Positions 18,041-26,244 of a DNA stretch of 64,000 nt are shown here, piece by piece. A model generated the notes under the pieces. It was not told the DNA's origin. It worked only from the letters and a program-made list of their open reading frames with translations, and made no database searches. Both the position numbers and the translations under genes were made by a program. Origin of the DNA: Xanthocytophaga agilis (GTDB lineage: Bacteria; Bacteroidota; Bacteroidia; Cytophagales; 172606-1). Positions within the stretch are counted from its first letter, which is position 1. The number at the start of each line of letters is the position of its first letter. The stretch is from NCBI RefSeq assembly GCF_030068605.1, contig NZ_JASJOU010000015.1, positions 62,001-126,000 on the forward strand, written 5' to 3'.

Positions 18041-18494
18041 TATGTAGTTGGTCGGGCGCATACGTTGAATTAATTAAGGATTTAGGAGGTCATTAGTTAT
18101 TATTTAACTAAGCCCCGGAATATTGCTGGAGTTGGTCATCTATCTGGATGCAGGCAACAAAAGTTATACAATCATAGGGTAGTGCCCGGATCGATACTAT
18201 CACATCATTGTTCACATTCATTGCTGGTATGTTTCGCGGAATTGGTAGATTTCGCTTTTAGGCACTAAGTGTCTAGCTCCGGATACAAAGTTGGATTTAC
18301 AGACAGGCAAAAAAATACAGCCATTACGGACATATCCATAAGGGCCATTTACTTACTTTAAGTAAGTATATATATTCTATATAGTATATTTTCTCAACGT
18401 GTGAGAAAATGGGCCATTTTACAGGAAGTAGATTGCACTAAATCAGACAGGGGCTTCTCTGAATGTAATAAAGTAATGTGAGTTCTGAATTATG
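18041..18494. other. gene-free stretch with tRNA-Leu-like relic, hairpins and repeats
   Basis: Around 18222..18305 a sequence resembles a decayed tRNA-Leu: gcggaattggtaga followed by cgc gives a D-arm, but the anticodon and T arms do not fold. Further on, gggccatttac (about 18341) and gggccattttac (about 18412) form a spaced direct repeat enclosing two small palindromes (cttacttt aagtaag and ttttctca acgtg tgagaaaa). No open frame is supported. A regulatory or replication-type site is possible. Confidence 0.4.
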
Positions 18495-18842
18495 TTATTT
18501 ATATAAAGCTTTTATTGTCATGTAATTATCTTTTATTGTAATGATTCCTTTATCTGCACTCTCATCACCATACCAGTTTACCTCCCCATCCAATTTAATA
18601 CCCCACTGCTCAAAATAGTTTTTGATCAAATAGTGTAACCACTCGATATAGGTATTAAACTTTTCGCCTCCATCCCATACTAAAGCCGTACCGTTTTCAT
18701 TGGACACCCATTGACACCAGGTACTTGGCATTATTGCCACATCATGTGTTTTATCTGTAAACTCTTTCAAAATGTTTCTTTCTGTTTCAGTCAATGATCT
18801 GGAGAAATTAAATTGACCTTCGAACGCTGTTGAATATCCCAT
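18495..18842 (-). CDS. hypothetical protein (MGYSTAFEGQF family)
   Basis: The start is chosen at the ATG at 18842, because the protein then begins MGYSTAFEGQFNFSRSLTE, a beginning I recall from a small family of phage and bacterial proteins. The core has WCQWVSNENGTALVWDGGEKF and EWLHYLIKNYF. 115 residues, soluble, function unknown. Isolated on the minus strand between the phage relic and the LRR gene. Confidence 0.6.
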   Translation of the reverse strand: MGYSTAFEGQFNFSRSLTETERNILKEFTDKTHDVAIMPSTWCQWVSNENGTALVWDGGEKFNTYIEWLHYLIKNYFEQWGIKLDGEVNWYGDESADKGIITIKDNYMTIKALYK

Positions 18843-18965
18843 GTTGGTTTTACTAGCTAAGTAATAAGTAATACAATAAGGTGTGATACAATATAGCAAA
18901 AAGTAGAAAAGAGGAATAATCCGGATATTCAGAAAAGTAATAAGAACTACTAATCGAAAATAGCG

Positions 18966-18999
18966 AATCAGAGATAGCTGATCAGAGATAGCTAATCAG
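18966..18999. repeat. short tandem repeat upstream of the LRR gene
   Basis: The unit atcagagatagct occurs twice in tandem, followed by a third partial copy. It lies about 50 bases before the start of the LRR gene at 19051. Confidence 0.5.
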
Positions 19000-19050
19000 G
19001 GATTCACGTTAAAATAATTATCTTGCTATCCTTATCTATTTTATTTTTCT

Positions 19051-20070
19051 ATGGATACTACACTCGAAAAAGAAAATTGTATGCAATTATTGCAGTCCGG
19101 GCAACTGGAAAATATTCAGCTTGGATTAGAAACCGCCCAATCGTTATCTCTTGATATAGGCGAGTTCATAACCGATATGGAAATCCTCTATAAATGGATG
19201 ACTACCGGCCAGGAACGAAAAGAGTCCACACTGGCAGAAAAGATTTTGCGGGTTTATTCCGGCTGGGAGTATGTGCATCCAAGAGAGGTACTGGATATGA
19301 GCAACACAAGCCCCTATGAAATTAAAGAAGTTCCTACACAGATCCGCTATCTGACACATCTGAGAGAATTTATTATCAATGGGCAATTCGTAAAAACGCT
19401 TCCCGATGAATTAGCACAATTAACTGGATTGCAGAAAGTTGATTTGTATTTCAATCCGCTTGGTCATTTTCCAAAGGCTATTGGCTCACTAACCCAATTG
19501 AAAGAATTGAGGCTGGGCATGACTAAGTTAAAAGAACTGCCAGATGAAATCTGGAATCTAACTCAGTTGGAAACACTGGATCTACATTCGAATCAGCTTA
19601 CAGAAATATCGCCACAGATTGAACGTTTAGTAAACCTGCAGGATCTGGACTTGAGAGGTAGTAAGTTAGATGAATTTCCAAATATTTGGAATCTGACAAA
19701 GCTTGAAACACTGGTTCTGTCACATTGCCAGTTACAGAAGATTCCTACCTTGATTGGAAACCTGGTTAAACTAAAGGTGCTTGATTTGGGTACCAATCAG
19801 ATTGACAACTGTCCGGCAGAGATAGGAAAATTAACTCAGCTGATAAGTTTGGCTCTTGATACCAATCAATTGACGCAAGTTCCTTTAGAGATAGTGCAGC
19901 TAAAAAAACTACAAACATTAGAGTTACAACGTAATCAACTTCAGCACCTGCCCGAACAAATACGGTTACTACCTGAGTTAAAGTATATATACCTAAAGGG
20001 AAACCCTATGTCTGAGCAAACCATAGCCCAGATCCGCGAGTGGCTACCTAACTGTAAGGTAGATTTCTAA
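19051..20070 (+). CDS. cytoplasmic leucine-rich repeat protein
   Basis: A 339-residue protein without signal peptide, unlike the LRR protein at 7410. The first 85 residues are helical; from about 90 to 330 it is a solenoid of 23-residue LRRs, for example LPDEIWNLTQLETLDLHSNQL, and ends in a capping motif NPMSEQTIAQIREWLPNCKVDF. The last motif (MSExxxxxIxxxLPNCxIxF) is frequent in intracellular Bacteroidota LRR proteins. Role inferred: protein-protein binding. Single gene. Confidence 0.85.
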   Translation: MDTTLEKENCMQLLQSGQLENIQLGLETAQSLSLDIGEFITDMEILYKWMTTGQERKESTLAEKILRVYSGWEYVHPREVLDMSNTSPYEIKEVPTQIRYLTHLREFIINGQFVKTLPDELAQLTGLQKVDLYFNPLGHFPKAIGSLTQLKELRLGMTKLKELPDEIWNLTQLETLDLHSNQLTEISPQIERLVNLQDLDLRGSKLDEFPNIWNLTKLETLVLSHCQLQKIPTLIGNLVKLKVLDLGTNQIDNCPAEIGKLTQLISLALDTNQLTQVPLEIVQLKKLQTLELQRNQLQHLPEQIRLLPELKYIYLKGNPMSEQTIAQIREWLPNCKVDF

Positions 20071-20128
20071 AGGTTTTGGTGTTTGGAGAGTAGAGCATAC
20101 GTTTTCCTGAAAATGAAAAATGCTGAAG

Positions 20129-20410
20129 TTATAAATAAGCGTCTAACTTGGAATGTAACTTAGAATGTAACTTAGAATGTAGCTTGCACCTACCCACATG
20201 GGCATTCAATGCAGATTGGTTTTTGAAATTAGCTCGCTGACAGTACTGACAGCTGAGCTGATTAGCTTCAGCTGATTTTGCTTTTGCTGGCTGCTTTTTA
20301 GCTGGATTAGCTGAGCGAACCGGATTAGCTAAGTACTTGCTGGCTATATTCTTGACTGTGTTCAGCAAATAGCTCACAGAAGTACCAGAGCAAAGAGGAG
20401 CTGAGCGCAT
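20129..20410 (-). CDS. small zinc-finger-like protein with C-terminal LHSK repeats
   Basis: The start at 20410 is ATG; the longer frame needs GTG. The 93-residue protein is basic and Ala/Lys-rich in the middle (about 30-50). It has a C2HC finger: C54 and C57 in CQYC, H71 and C75 in HVGRC, with a hydrophobic core SALNAH, which is much like a eukaryote-type C2H2 finger. The C-terminus is LHSK repeated three times, encoded by a 12-base tandem repeat (gaatgtaactta units at about 20153..20182). A nucleic-acid-binding role is inferred. Coding status is likely but not certain. Confidence 0.5.
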   Translation of the reverse strand: MRSAPLCSGTSVSYLLNTVKNIASKYLANPVRSANPAKKQPAKAKSAEANQLSCQYCQRANFKNQSALNAHVGRCKLHSKLHSKLHSKLDAYL

Positions 20411-20627
20411 AGACCAAAATTTTAGCACCTGTATGGCTCGCTGAAATCAATCACCTGATTAGCTAACAGGTTAATCAAACATGCTTTATTTGCCTGTGTT
20501 GAGCAATTTGAAAGCTCAATTACCTATGTATGTTTAGGTCAGTAATCCAAAATAAATCAGACCTATTTAGTTTACCTTTACAGAGATTTAATTCCAGGTA
20601 AACTTGTGTCCTTTAAATCTTCCATCT

Positions 20628-20876
20628 ATGATTAGTTATCTTGTATTCTCCGATTTGCCATTAAATCAGAAAGCCGAGCTTACCTGGCAGGGAGGAACTT
20701 TTCTGGATTGCCATATTGAGCAAGACCATTCCTTTAGTTTGTATTCCCTGGGGGACTTTTATGTAGAGCTCCGCTATGATCCTCAGGCAAATCAGATCGT
20801 TGACCTGATGGCTTTTAAAGACATATCCAGGCTGAGTGCTTATCTGGATAAGATACCTTACCCTTGCCTTGAGTAG
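20628..20876 (+). CDS. small hypothetical protein
   Basis: Start chosen at the ATG at 20628 (MISYLVFSDLPLNQ); a frame eight codons longer begins in the preceding AT-rich spacer. The 82 residues are acidic and beta-like (FLDCHIEQDHSFSLYSLGDFYVELRYD). No family recognised. Isolated gene. Confidence 0.5.
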   Translation: MISYLVFSDLPLNQKAELTWQGGTFLDCHIEQDHSFSLYSLGDFYVELRYDPQANQIVDLMAFKDISRLSAYLDKIPYPCLE

Positions 20877-20986
20877 CACGATCCAATCAAAGTATTACTA
20901 AGATCTAAAAGAAAAATACCGAATCTAGACACCAAATCTACCAACACCTTAAATCTATTTACATATTGACTATCCTCTTACATGTT

Positions 20987-21619
20987 TTATCCAGAGCGTG
21001 ATGCTTTGCCTGTATTGGGGTTATAGGTTATTTCACCCACATAGGGCTCAATAAATTGAGTAATTTCAGAGATACGGCTCTTTGTCTGTAGCAATACAAA
21101 AAGCTTTATTTCTACCTGTGGATAGGCCTCTCTAAGTTTTAATGCACAAGCGATTGAGGTTCTACCAAGCGTTAACACATCATCTATCAAAGTAATTTGC
21201 CTGTGCGTTATCATTTCCGGTTCAACATGTAAGCTCTCCAATTGCGTTTCAATGGATGGCCTTGACTCGGCGCTGTAGCTTCCGGAAGATTTAGGCACAG
21301 CTCTGGTTCTTTGTAGACAGGTAGATACCTGACTACCATGTCCAGAAGCTACTAACAGATTTGAGATAATTAAGCCTGGCCACACTGAATCAGGTTGTAA
21401 TAAAGAACTCCTCGGCACAGGAATAAGCAACGTATCTGCATTCAGAAAAGGGCTAAAGATTGTCATGGTAGCAGCATCAAAGTACACAAAAGCACTGCTA
21501 ATCGTCTTCTCAGACCCTTTCTTAACTCTTGCACATACGTCTCTGGACTTTACCGAAAGTTCACTGCTACCTCTTGGTGAGTAATTTGCCAGACAGGCAT
21601 AGGGTAGATTAAAAGACAA
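20987..21619 (-). CDS. phosphoribosyltransferase-like (ComF-type) protein paired with DprA-like
   Basis: A 210-residue protein. ITLIDDVLTLGRT (about 141-153) is the PRPP-binding loop of type I phosphoribosyltransferases, with DD as the acidic pair. Upstream, TLLIPVPRSS matches the conserved VPxP region of ComF-like enzymes. The N-terminal Cys-rich zinc part of ComF is missing. The start overlaps the end of the DprA-like gene by 11 bases, so the two are translationally coupled. Possibly it makes or uses a nucleotide in a defence context; that is inference. The alternative is a competence-related role. Confidence 0.75.
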   Translation of the reverse strand: MSFNLPYACLANYSPRGSSELSVKSRDVCARVKKGSEKTISSAFVYFDAATMTIFSPFLNADTLLIPVPRSSLLQPDSVWPGLIISNLLVASGHGSQVSTCLQRTRAVPKSSGSYSAESRPSIETQLESLHVEPEMITHRQITLIDDVLTLGRTSIACALKLREAYPQVEIKLFVLLQTKSRISEITQFIEPYVGEITYNPNTGKASRSG

Positions 21620-22289
21620 CTTCTTTCCTTCCTGTTAAACTGGGTATGGCATACAGATAATCTTCCAGATTTTCTCTTGTCAGAATCTGAGCACCATAAT
21701 TTAACATTTCCTGTGCCCAGGTATTGGCCTTATCCTGGACAACATTTTCTAGTAAATACACTATGCGCCCTAACCTCAACGCTTCCCAACCCTGATGTCT
21801 TGTCCCACTGTTTTCTTTTGCTTCAATAATGATGGTTGCATCACTGATTAAAGCCATTGTTCGATTGCGAACAGGAAAGTTCTTTTTTTGAAAGGGGTAG
21901 TTTTCAGGAAATTGGGAAATAGCCAGATGATTGGTTTTAATACTTTCCAACAAGGCCGTATTTGACTTTGGGTATACCTGACTTAAGGGTGTTCCCAGGA
22001 CAGCTATGGTTTTGCCTCCATTCTCGATTGCTGTCCTATGAGCAATGGTATCCACTCCTTCGGCAAGGCCACTCACTACAGTGATTCCATGTTTTACCAA
22101 AGCCCTGGTTAAAGATTGTGCTCTTATTATACCTGAAGGGGAAACATTTCTTGATCCTACAACAGAAACTCTGATTCCTTCCAAAAGGAGGTTGATATCT
22201 CCTTCACAAAATAATATGTCCGGTGCATTTTTTGCCTCCGAAGTTGTCAATTCTCCAAGCGTTTCCTTTATATTGATTTGTAAAGTCAT
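21609..22289 (-). CDS. DprA/Smf-like Rossmann protein
   Basis: A 226-residue protein, shorter than DprA (about 290-370). The Rossmann signature is intact: VSVVGSRNVSPSG (about 40-52), VVSGLAEGVDTIAHRTAIENGGKTIAVLG (two parts, about 71-99) and ISDATIIIEAKENSGTRHQGWEA. The C-terminal winged helix of DprA is missing. DprA loads RecA on ssDNA, but many DprA-like Rossmann proteins without the winged helix belong to predicted nucleotide-signal immune systems. The 11-base overlap with a phosphoribosyltransferase gene supports a dedicated two-protein module rather than transformation. Confidence 0.8.
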   Translation of the reverse strand: MTLQINIKETLGELTTSEAKNAPDILFCEGDINLLLEGIRVSVVGSRNVSPSGIIRAQSLTRALVKHGITVVSGLAEGVDTIAHRTAIENGGKTIAVLGTPLSQVYPKSNTALLESIKTNHLAISQFPENYPFQKKNFPVRNRTMALISDATIIIEAKENSGTRHQGWEALRLGRIVYLLENVVQDKANTWAQEMLNYGAQILTRENLEDYLYAIPSLTGRKEVVF

Positions 22290-22760
22290 ATAGGTTGTCA
22301 GGATTAAAAAGTCACTTCAGATTATTTTCTTCCAGAGTTGATCTTTAGACCAAATATAGTACATTTCCAATGTATCTATCAAGGAAAGTACAGGAAAATT
22401 AAGACAAAAGGTTTTCGTTTTGTATACAGCTATACTAACTAGAAACTACTAAGCTCTAGAGGGTTTTTGCCACTTGATCCAAGCCCAAAGATACTATAAT
22501 TGCATGTAAATATTTTCACTATTGAATTACACCAAAAAAATATTTTAGATCAATACTAACCAAAAACAACTGATTTTCAATTACCTACACTATAAAATTA
22601 TAACTTTTACTCAGACAGTCTCGCCATTCAAAATTGAACATACTTATGCATTTCACTTCATAAAAATCTTTTTTGTTCTAAATTTACCTGCTTCACTTTT
22701 TACTTCATTTTTTAGAAAACCAATTCCTCTAGTGTATTTGGCCTTCTAACAACCAAGCCA
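22290..22760. promoter_or_regulatory. AT-rich divergent region before the RiPP exporter
   Basis: 471 bases between the minus-strand DprA-like gene and the plus-strand exporter. It must contain the exporter promoter. No small open frame with a double-glycine leader was seen on either strand, and no RNA gene. Confidence 0.4.
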
Positions 22761-24962
22761 ATGCAAAGCCAGCTATTTTACATGAGAGCCATACAAATCA
22801 AACAACACGATCTTACAGATTGCGGAGCTGCCTGTCTGGCGTCCGTTGCAGCATACTACAAATTGCATTTACCCCTTGCCCGAATCCGTCAGTATGCAGG
22901 CACAGATAAGAAAGGAACCAACCTGTCAGGTCTGATGGAGGCTGCCACCAAGCTGGGTTTTCAGGCCAAAGGGGTAAAGGGCAGCTTTGAAAGTCTTACT
23001 CAGATACCACTTCCCTGTATTGCTCATGTTGTACTAAAACCAAACACCTCGGCAGAAAAAGAGCAGCTAGTTTCCCATCACTATGTAGTGATTTACCATG
23101 TAAGTAAAAACTACATCAGGGTAATGGACCCTATTGATGGAAGACTACATAGAAAATCACATGAAGACTTTAGAAAAGAGTGGACCGGAGTTCTTCTACT
23201 TTTATTACCTGACGAAGGAAGATTCAAGCAGGGCAATGAGAAGATTTCGTTCTTTCGACGGTTCTGGACTTTGCTTACTCCTCATAAAACTGTCATGCTC
23301 CAGGCACTAGCAGGGGCTATCACTTATACAGTCCTTGGGCTCTCCACCTCGGTTTACATTCAGAAAATAACAGATTCAGTGCTGGTGGAAGGCAATAAAA
23401 ACCTATTGAACCTGCTAAGTGTGGCAATGATTGTTATTCTGGCTTTTCAGCTTCTGATCAGTTGGTTCAAAAGTATGTTTATGCTCAAAACGGGTCAACA
23501 GATTGATGCCCGCCTGATCCTTGGTTACTACAAACATCTGATGAGGCTGCCCCAGACATTTTTTGATACCATGCAGGTAGGTGAAATCATTTCACGGGTC
23601 AATGATGCGGTGAAGATACGTGCCTTTATCAATGATGTTGCCTTGAATCTGGTAGTGAATCTGTTCATCGTATTTTTTTCCTTTGCACTAATGTTCACCT
23701 ATTACTGGAAGCTGGCTTTTATCCTGACGGCAATCATTCCCCTCTATGGGGTTGTCTATTTTATTGCAAACCAAATCAATAAACGGTTGCAGCGGCAATG
23801 GATGGAAAGTTCAGCCAATCTGGAAATTCAGCTGGTAGAGTCTTTGAATGCGGCAGCAACCATCAAACGATTCGGGCTGGAAGAGCATGCCAATCTGAAA
23901 ACAGAAATCCGTTTTGTTCAACTGCTCAGAAATGTTTTCCATTCCGGAAAAAATACATTATTTATTTCAACAGCCGGAGAGTTTCTGTCCCGTTTGTTTA
24001 CGATTATTCTGCTTTGGACAGGAAGTTACTTTGTGATCGATGGAGAGTTAACACCTGGAGAATTGCTATCATTTTATACCCTGGTTGGGTATTTTACCCT
24101 TCCAGCTACCAATTTACTTGCCGCCAACAAGTCTATCCAAGAGGCTGTAATAGCCACAGATCGGCTGTTTGAAATCATGGATCTGGAACGGGAGGAAAAT
24201 GAGAATAAGGTTGATCTGACACCAGAACTAATAGGAGATATACAATTTAAAAATGTTTCATTTCGGTATGGAACCCGTCAGAAGGTATTTGATAAACTTA
24301 GTTTTACCATTCCCAAAGGCAGTATTGTTGCAATTATTGGCGAGAGTGGTTCCGGCAAATCAACCCTTTTATCCTTACTCCAAAACCTGTATCCCCTCAG
24401 TGAAGGAAACATTACCCTTGGCCAGTATGATATCCGCTATGTTTCCACCAAAAGCTTGCGCCACATGGTAAGCGTTGTTCCTCAGCAGATTGATCTGTTT
24501 AGTACAAGCATACTGGAAAACATTGCTGTTGGAGATCATACACCCAATATGCAGAAAGTGCTCTCCCTTTCGGCACAGTTGGGGATAAGCGAATTCATTG
24601 AAAAACTCCCGGGCGGATTTAATGCACTCTTAGGAGAAAATGGCATAAATCTTTCCGGTGGGGAGCGTCAACGGCTGGCTATTGCGCGGGCATTGTATCG
24701 CAATCCGGAAATTTTAATTCTGGATGAAGCCACTTCTTCGCTCGATAGTATCTCAGAGCAATATGTCCAAACTACTATTGAGAATTTACGTAAAGAGGGT
24801 AAAACTGTTTTAATCATTGCGCACAGACTTTCCACTATCAAAAATGCAGATAAGATCATTGCACTGGAAAATGGACAGGTAATGGCAGAAGGTACCCATG
24901 AACAGCTACTTGAACAGGATACTATCTATAGCAAATTATGGCGAGTACAATTTGGCATGTAA
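22761..24962 (+). CDS. peptidase-containing ABC exporter (LanT-like, C39)
   Basis: A 733-residue three-part exporter. Residues about 8-140 are a C39 peptidase: HDLTDCGAACLASV with catalytic Cys21, SHHYVVIYHV with the catalytic His near 104, and MDP with the Asp near 124. Six membrane helices fill about 170-450. The ATPase has GESGSGKST (near 527), LSGGERQ (near 631) and LILDEA (near 652). The family cuts leaders after Gly-Gly and exports the core peptide. The precursor at 31023..31187 has exactly such a site. The start may instead be the ATG at 22782, giving MRAIQIKQHD. The HlyD-like adaptor follows after 86 bases. Confidence 0.95.
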   Translation: MQSQLFYMRAIQIKQHDLTDCGAACLASVAAYYKLHLPLARIRQYAGTDKKGTNLSGLMEAATKLGFQAKGVKGSFESLTQIPLPCIAHVVLKPNTSAEKEQLVSHHYVVIYHVSKNYIRVMDPIDGRLHRKSHEDFRKEWTGVLLLLLPDEGRFKQGNEKISFFRRFWTLLTPHKTVMLQALAGAITYTVLGLSTSVYIQKITDSVLVEGNKNLLNLLSVAMIVILAFQLLISWFKSMFMLKTGQQIDARLILGYYKHLMRLPQTFFDTMQVGEIISRVNDAVKIRAFINDVALNLVVNLFIVFFSFALMFTYYWKLAFILTAIIPLYGVVYFIANQINKRLQRQWMESSANLEIQLVESLNAAATIKRFGLEEHANLKTEIRFVQLLRNVFHSGKNTLFISTAGEFLSRLFTIILLWTGSYFVIDGELTPGELLSFYTLVGYFTLPATNLLAANKSIQEAVIATDRLFEIMDLEREENENKVDLTPELIGDIQFKNVSFRYGTRQKVFDKLSFTIPKGSIVAIIGESGSGKSTLLSLLQNLYPLSEGNITLGQYDIRYVSTKSLRHMVSVVPQQIDLFSTSILENIAVGDHTPNMQKVLSLSAQLGISEFIEKLPGGFNALLGENGINLSGGERQRLAIARALYRNPEILILDEATSSLDSISEQYVQTTIENLRKEGKTVLIIAHRLSTIKNADKIIALENGQVMAEGTHEQLLEQDTIYSKLWRVQFGM

Positions 24963-25048
24963 AGCAAGTTGGTTTGTAAAGTATATCCGTTAACTGCTTA
25001 AAACACTACAAAACCAACTAGAAGATTGTCAATCAGAAAATTGTTACA

Positions 25049-26215
25049 ATGAGTGAGCTTAGATTAGTCCCCACAGAAATTATTACCAACACAACAGAAG
25101 CGTATTTGCCTACTGTTTCTGTGAAAAGCCAGATCATTTATCTATCTGTGTTAACCCTGATTCTGCTTTCCATTATAGTACTCCCTTTTGTCAAGGTCGA
25201 TGTTTCTGTAAAGAGTGCAGGTACCATCCGGACAGCAGCAGAGAAGAATGAACTCAAAGCAATAGTCTCTGGAATTGTAGCCGAGGTTTATGTAAAAGAA
25301 AATCAGTCTGTAAAACAAGGACAGGTATTGTTTAGCCTTACCAGTAAAATTGCCGATAGTAAGCTAGCACTGAGCAAGTCCAGCCTTTTAGAAAAAAAAC
25401 AGTTTATAACCGATCTGAAGCATCTTATCAGTACCCCTCGCACACAATTACTACAACGGATAAAAACACTCTCTCCTGTTTATACCCAGCAATACAACCA
25501 GTTCAGATTACAAACCCTTGAAAAGCAGCATATTCTCTCCAAAACCAGAAAAGAACTGGAACGCCACCAGTTACTTTATACCCAAAAAGTGATAGCTCAG
25601 GTTGAACTCGAAGAGAAACAATTTGTCTATACCCAAGCCCTCAATGAGTATAATACGCTCATTGAGACGCAACTTTCACTCTGGCAGGGACAACTTAATG
25701 CTTATCAGCTGGAAATAGATGCATTAGAGGCGCAGAGACAGCAACTCTTTGCTGAAAAAGAATTATATACCATCAAATCACCAATTGCAGGCACAGTACA
25801 GCAGCTAAGTGGTAAATATGTTGGCAGTTTTATTGAGGAGGGGGAAATGCTGGGAATTATCTCGCCGGATTCCAACCTGATCGCAGAGTGTTATCTTCCT
25901 CCTGAAGATATTGGACTCGTGAAAGAAGGGATGAAAGTCAATCTTCAAATAGATGCCTTTAATTACAATGACTGGGGACTGATTTCGGGGAAGATCATTG
26001 ACATTGGGAATGACTTTACCCTGATCAACAACAAACCTGTTTTTAAAGTGAAGTGCAAATTGGATAAGCAAACACTTTCTCTCAAAAACGGATATATGGC
26101 GTATTTAAAGAAAGGAATGACACTACATGCCCGTTTTGTGGTTACCCAACGCAGTTTATTTCAATTATTGTATGATACAACTGATGATTGGTTAAATCCA
26201 CTTATTATAAAGTGA
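25049..26215 (+). CDS. HlyD-family membrane fusion protein
   Basis: A 388-residue periplasmic adaptor. One membrane helix lies at about 27-48 (IIYLSVLTLILLSIIVLPFV). A lipoyl-like half (ELKAIVSGIVAEVYVKENQSVKQGQVLFSL) is followed by a long coiled coil (about 110-235), the second lipoyl half (IKSPIAGTVQQLSGKYVGSFIEEGE) and a beta-barrel part. It bridges the exporter to an outer-membrane channel, which is not encoded nearby. It lies between the exporter and the dehydratase in one plus-strand unit. Confidence 0.9.
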   Translation: MSELRLVPTEIITNTTEAYLPTVSVKSQIIYLSVLTLILLSIIVLPFVKVDVSVKSAGTIRTAAEKNELKAIVSGIVAEVYVKENQSVKQGQVLFSLTSKIADSKLALSKSSLLEKKQFITDLKHLISTPRTQLLQRIKTLSPVYTQQYNQFRLQTLEKQHILSKTRKELERHQLLYTQKVIAQVELEEKQFVYTQALNEYNTLIETQLSLWQGQLNAYQLEIDALEAQRQQLFAEKELYTIKSPIAGTVQQLSGKYVGSFIEEGEMLGIISPDSNLIAECYLPPEDIGLVKEGMKVNLQIDAFNYNDWGLISGKIIDIGNDFTLINNKPVFKVKCKLDKQTLSLKNGYMAYLKKGMTLHARFVVTQRSLFQLLYDTTDDWLNPLIIK

Positions 26216-26244
26216 TCATAGCCATTAAAATATTTAAAACATTT

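Noticed and set aside
18222-18305. Functional tRNA-Leu
   Set aside because: Only the D-arm fits; the anticodon loop and T-arm do not fold, so only a relic is reported.
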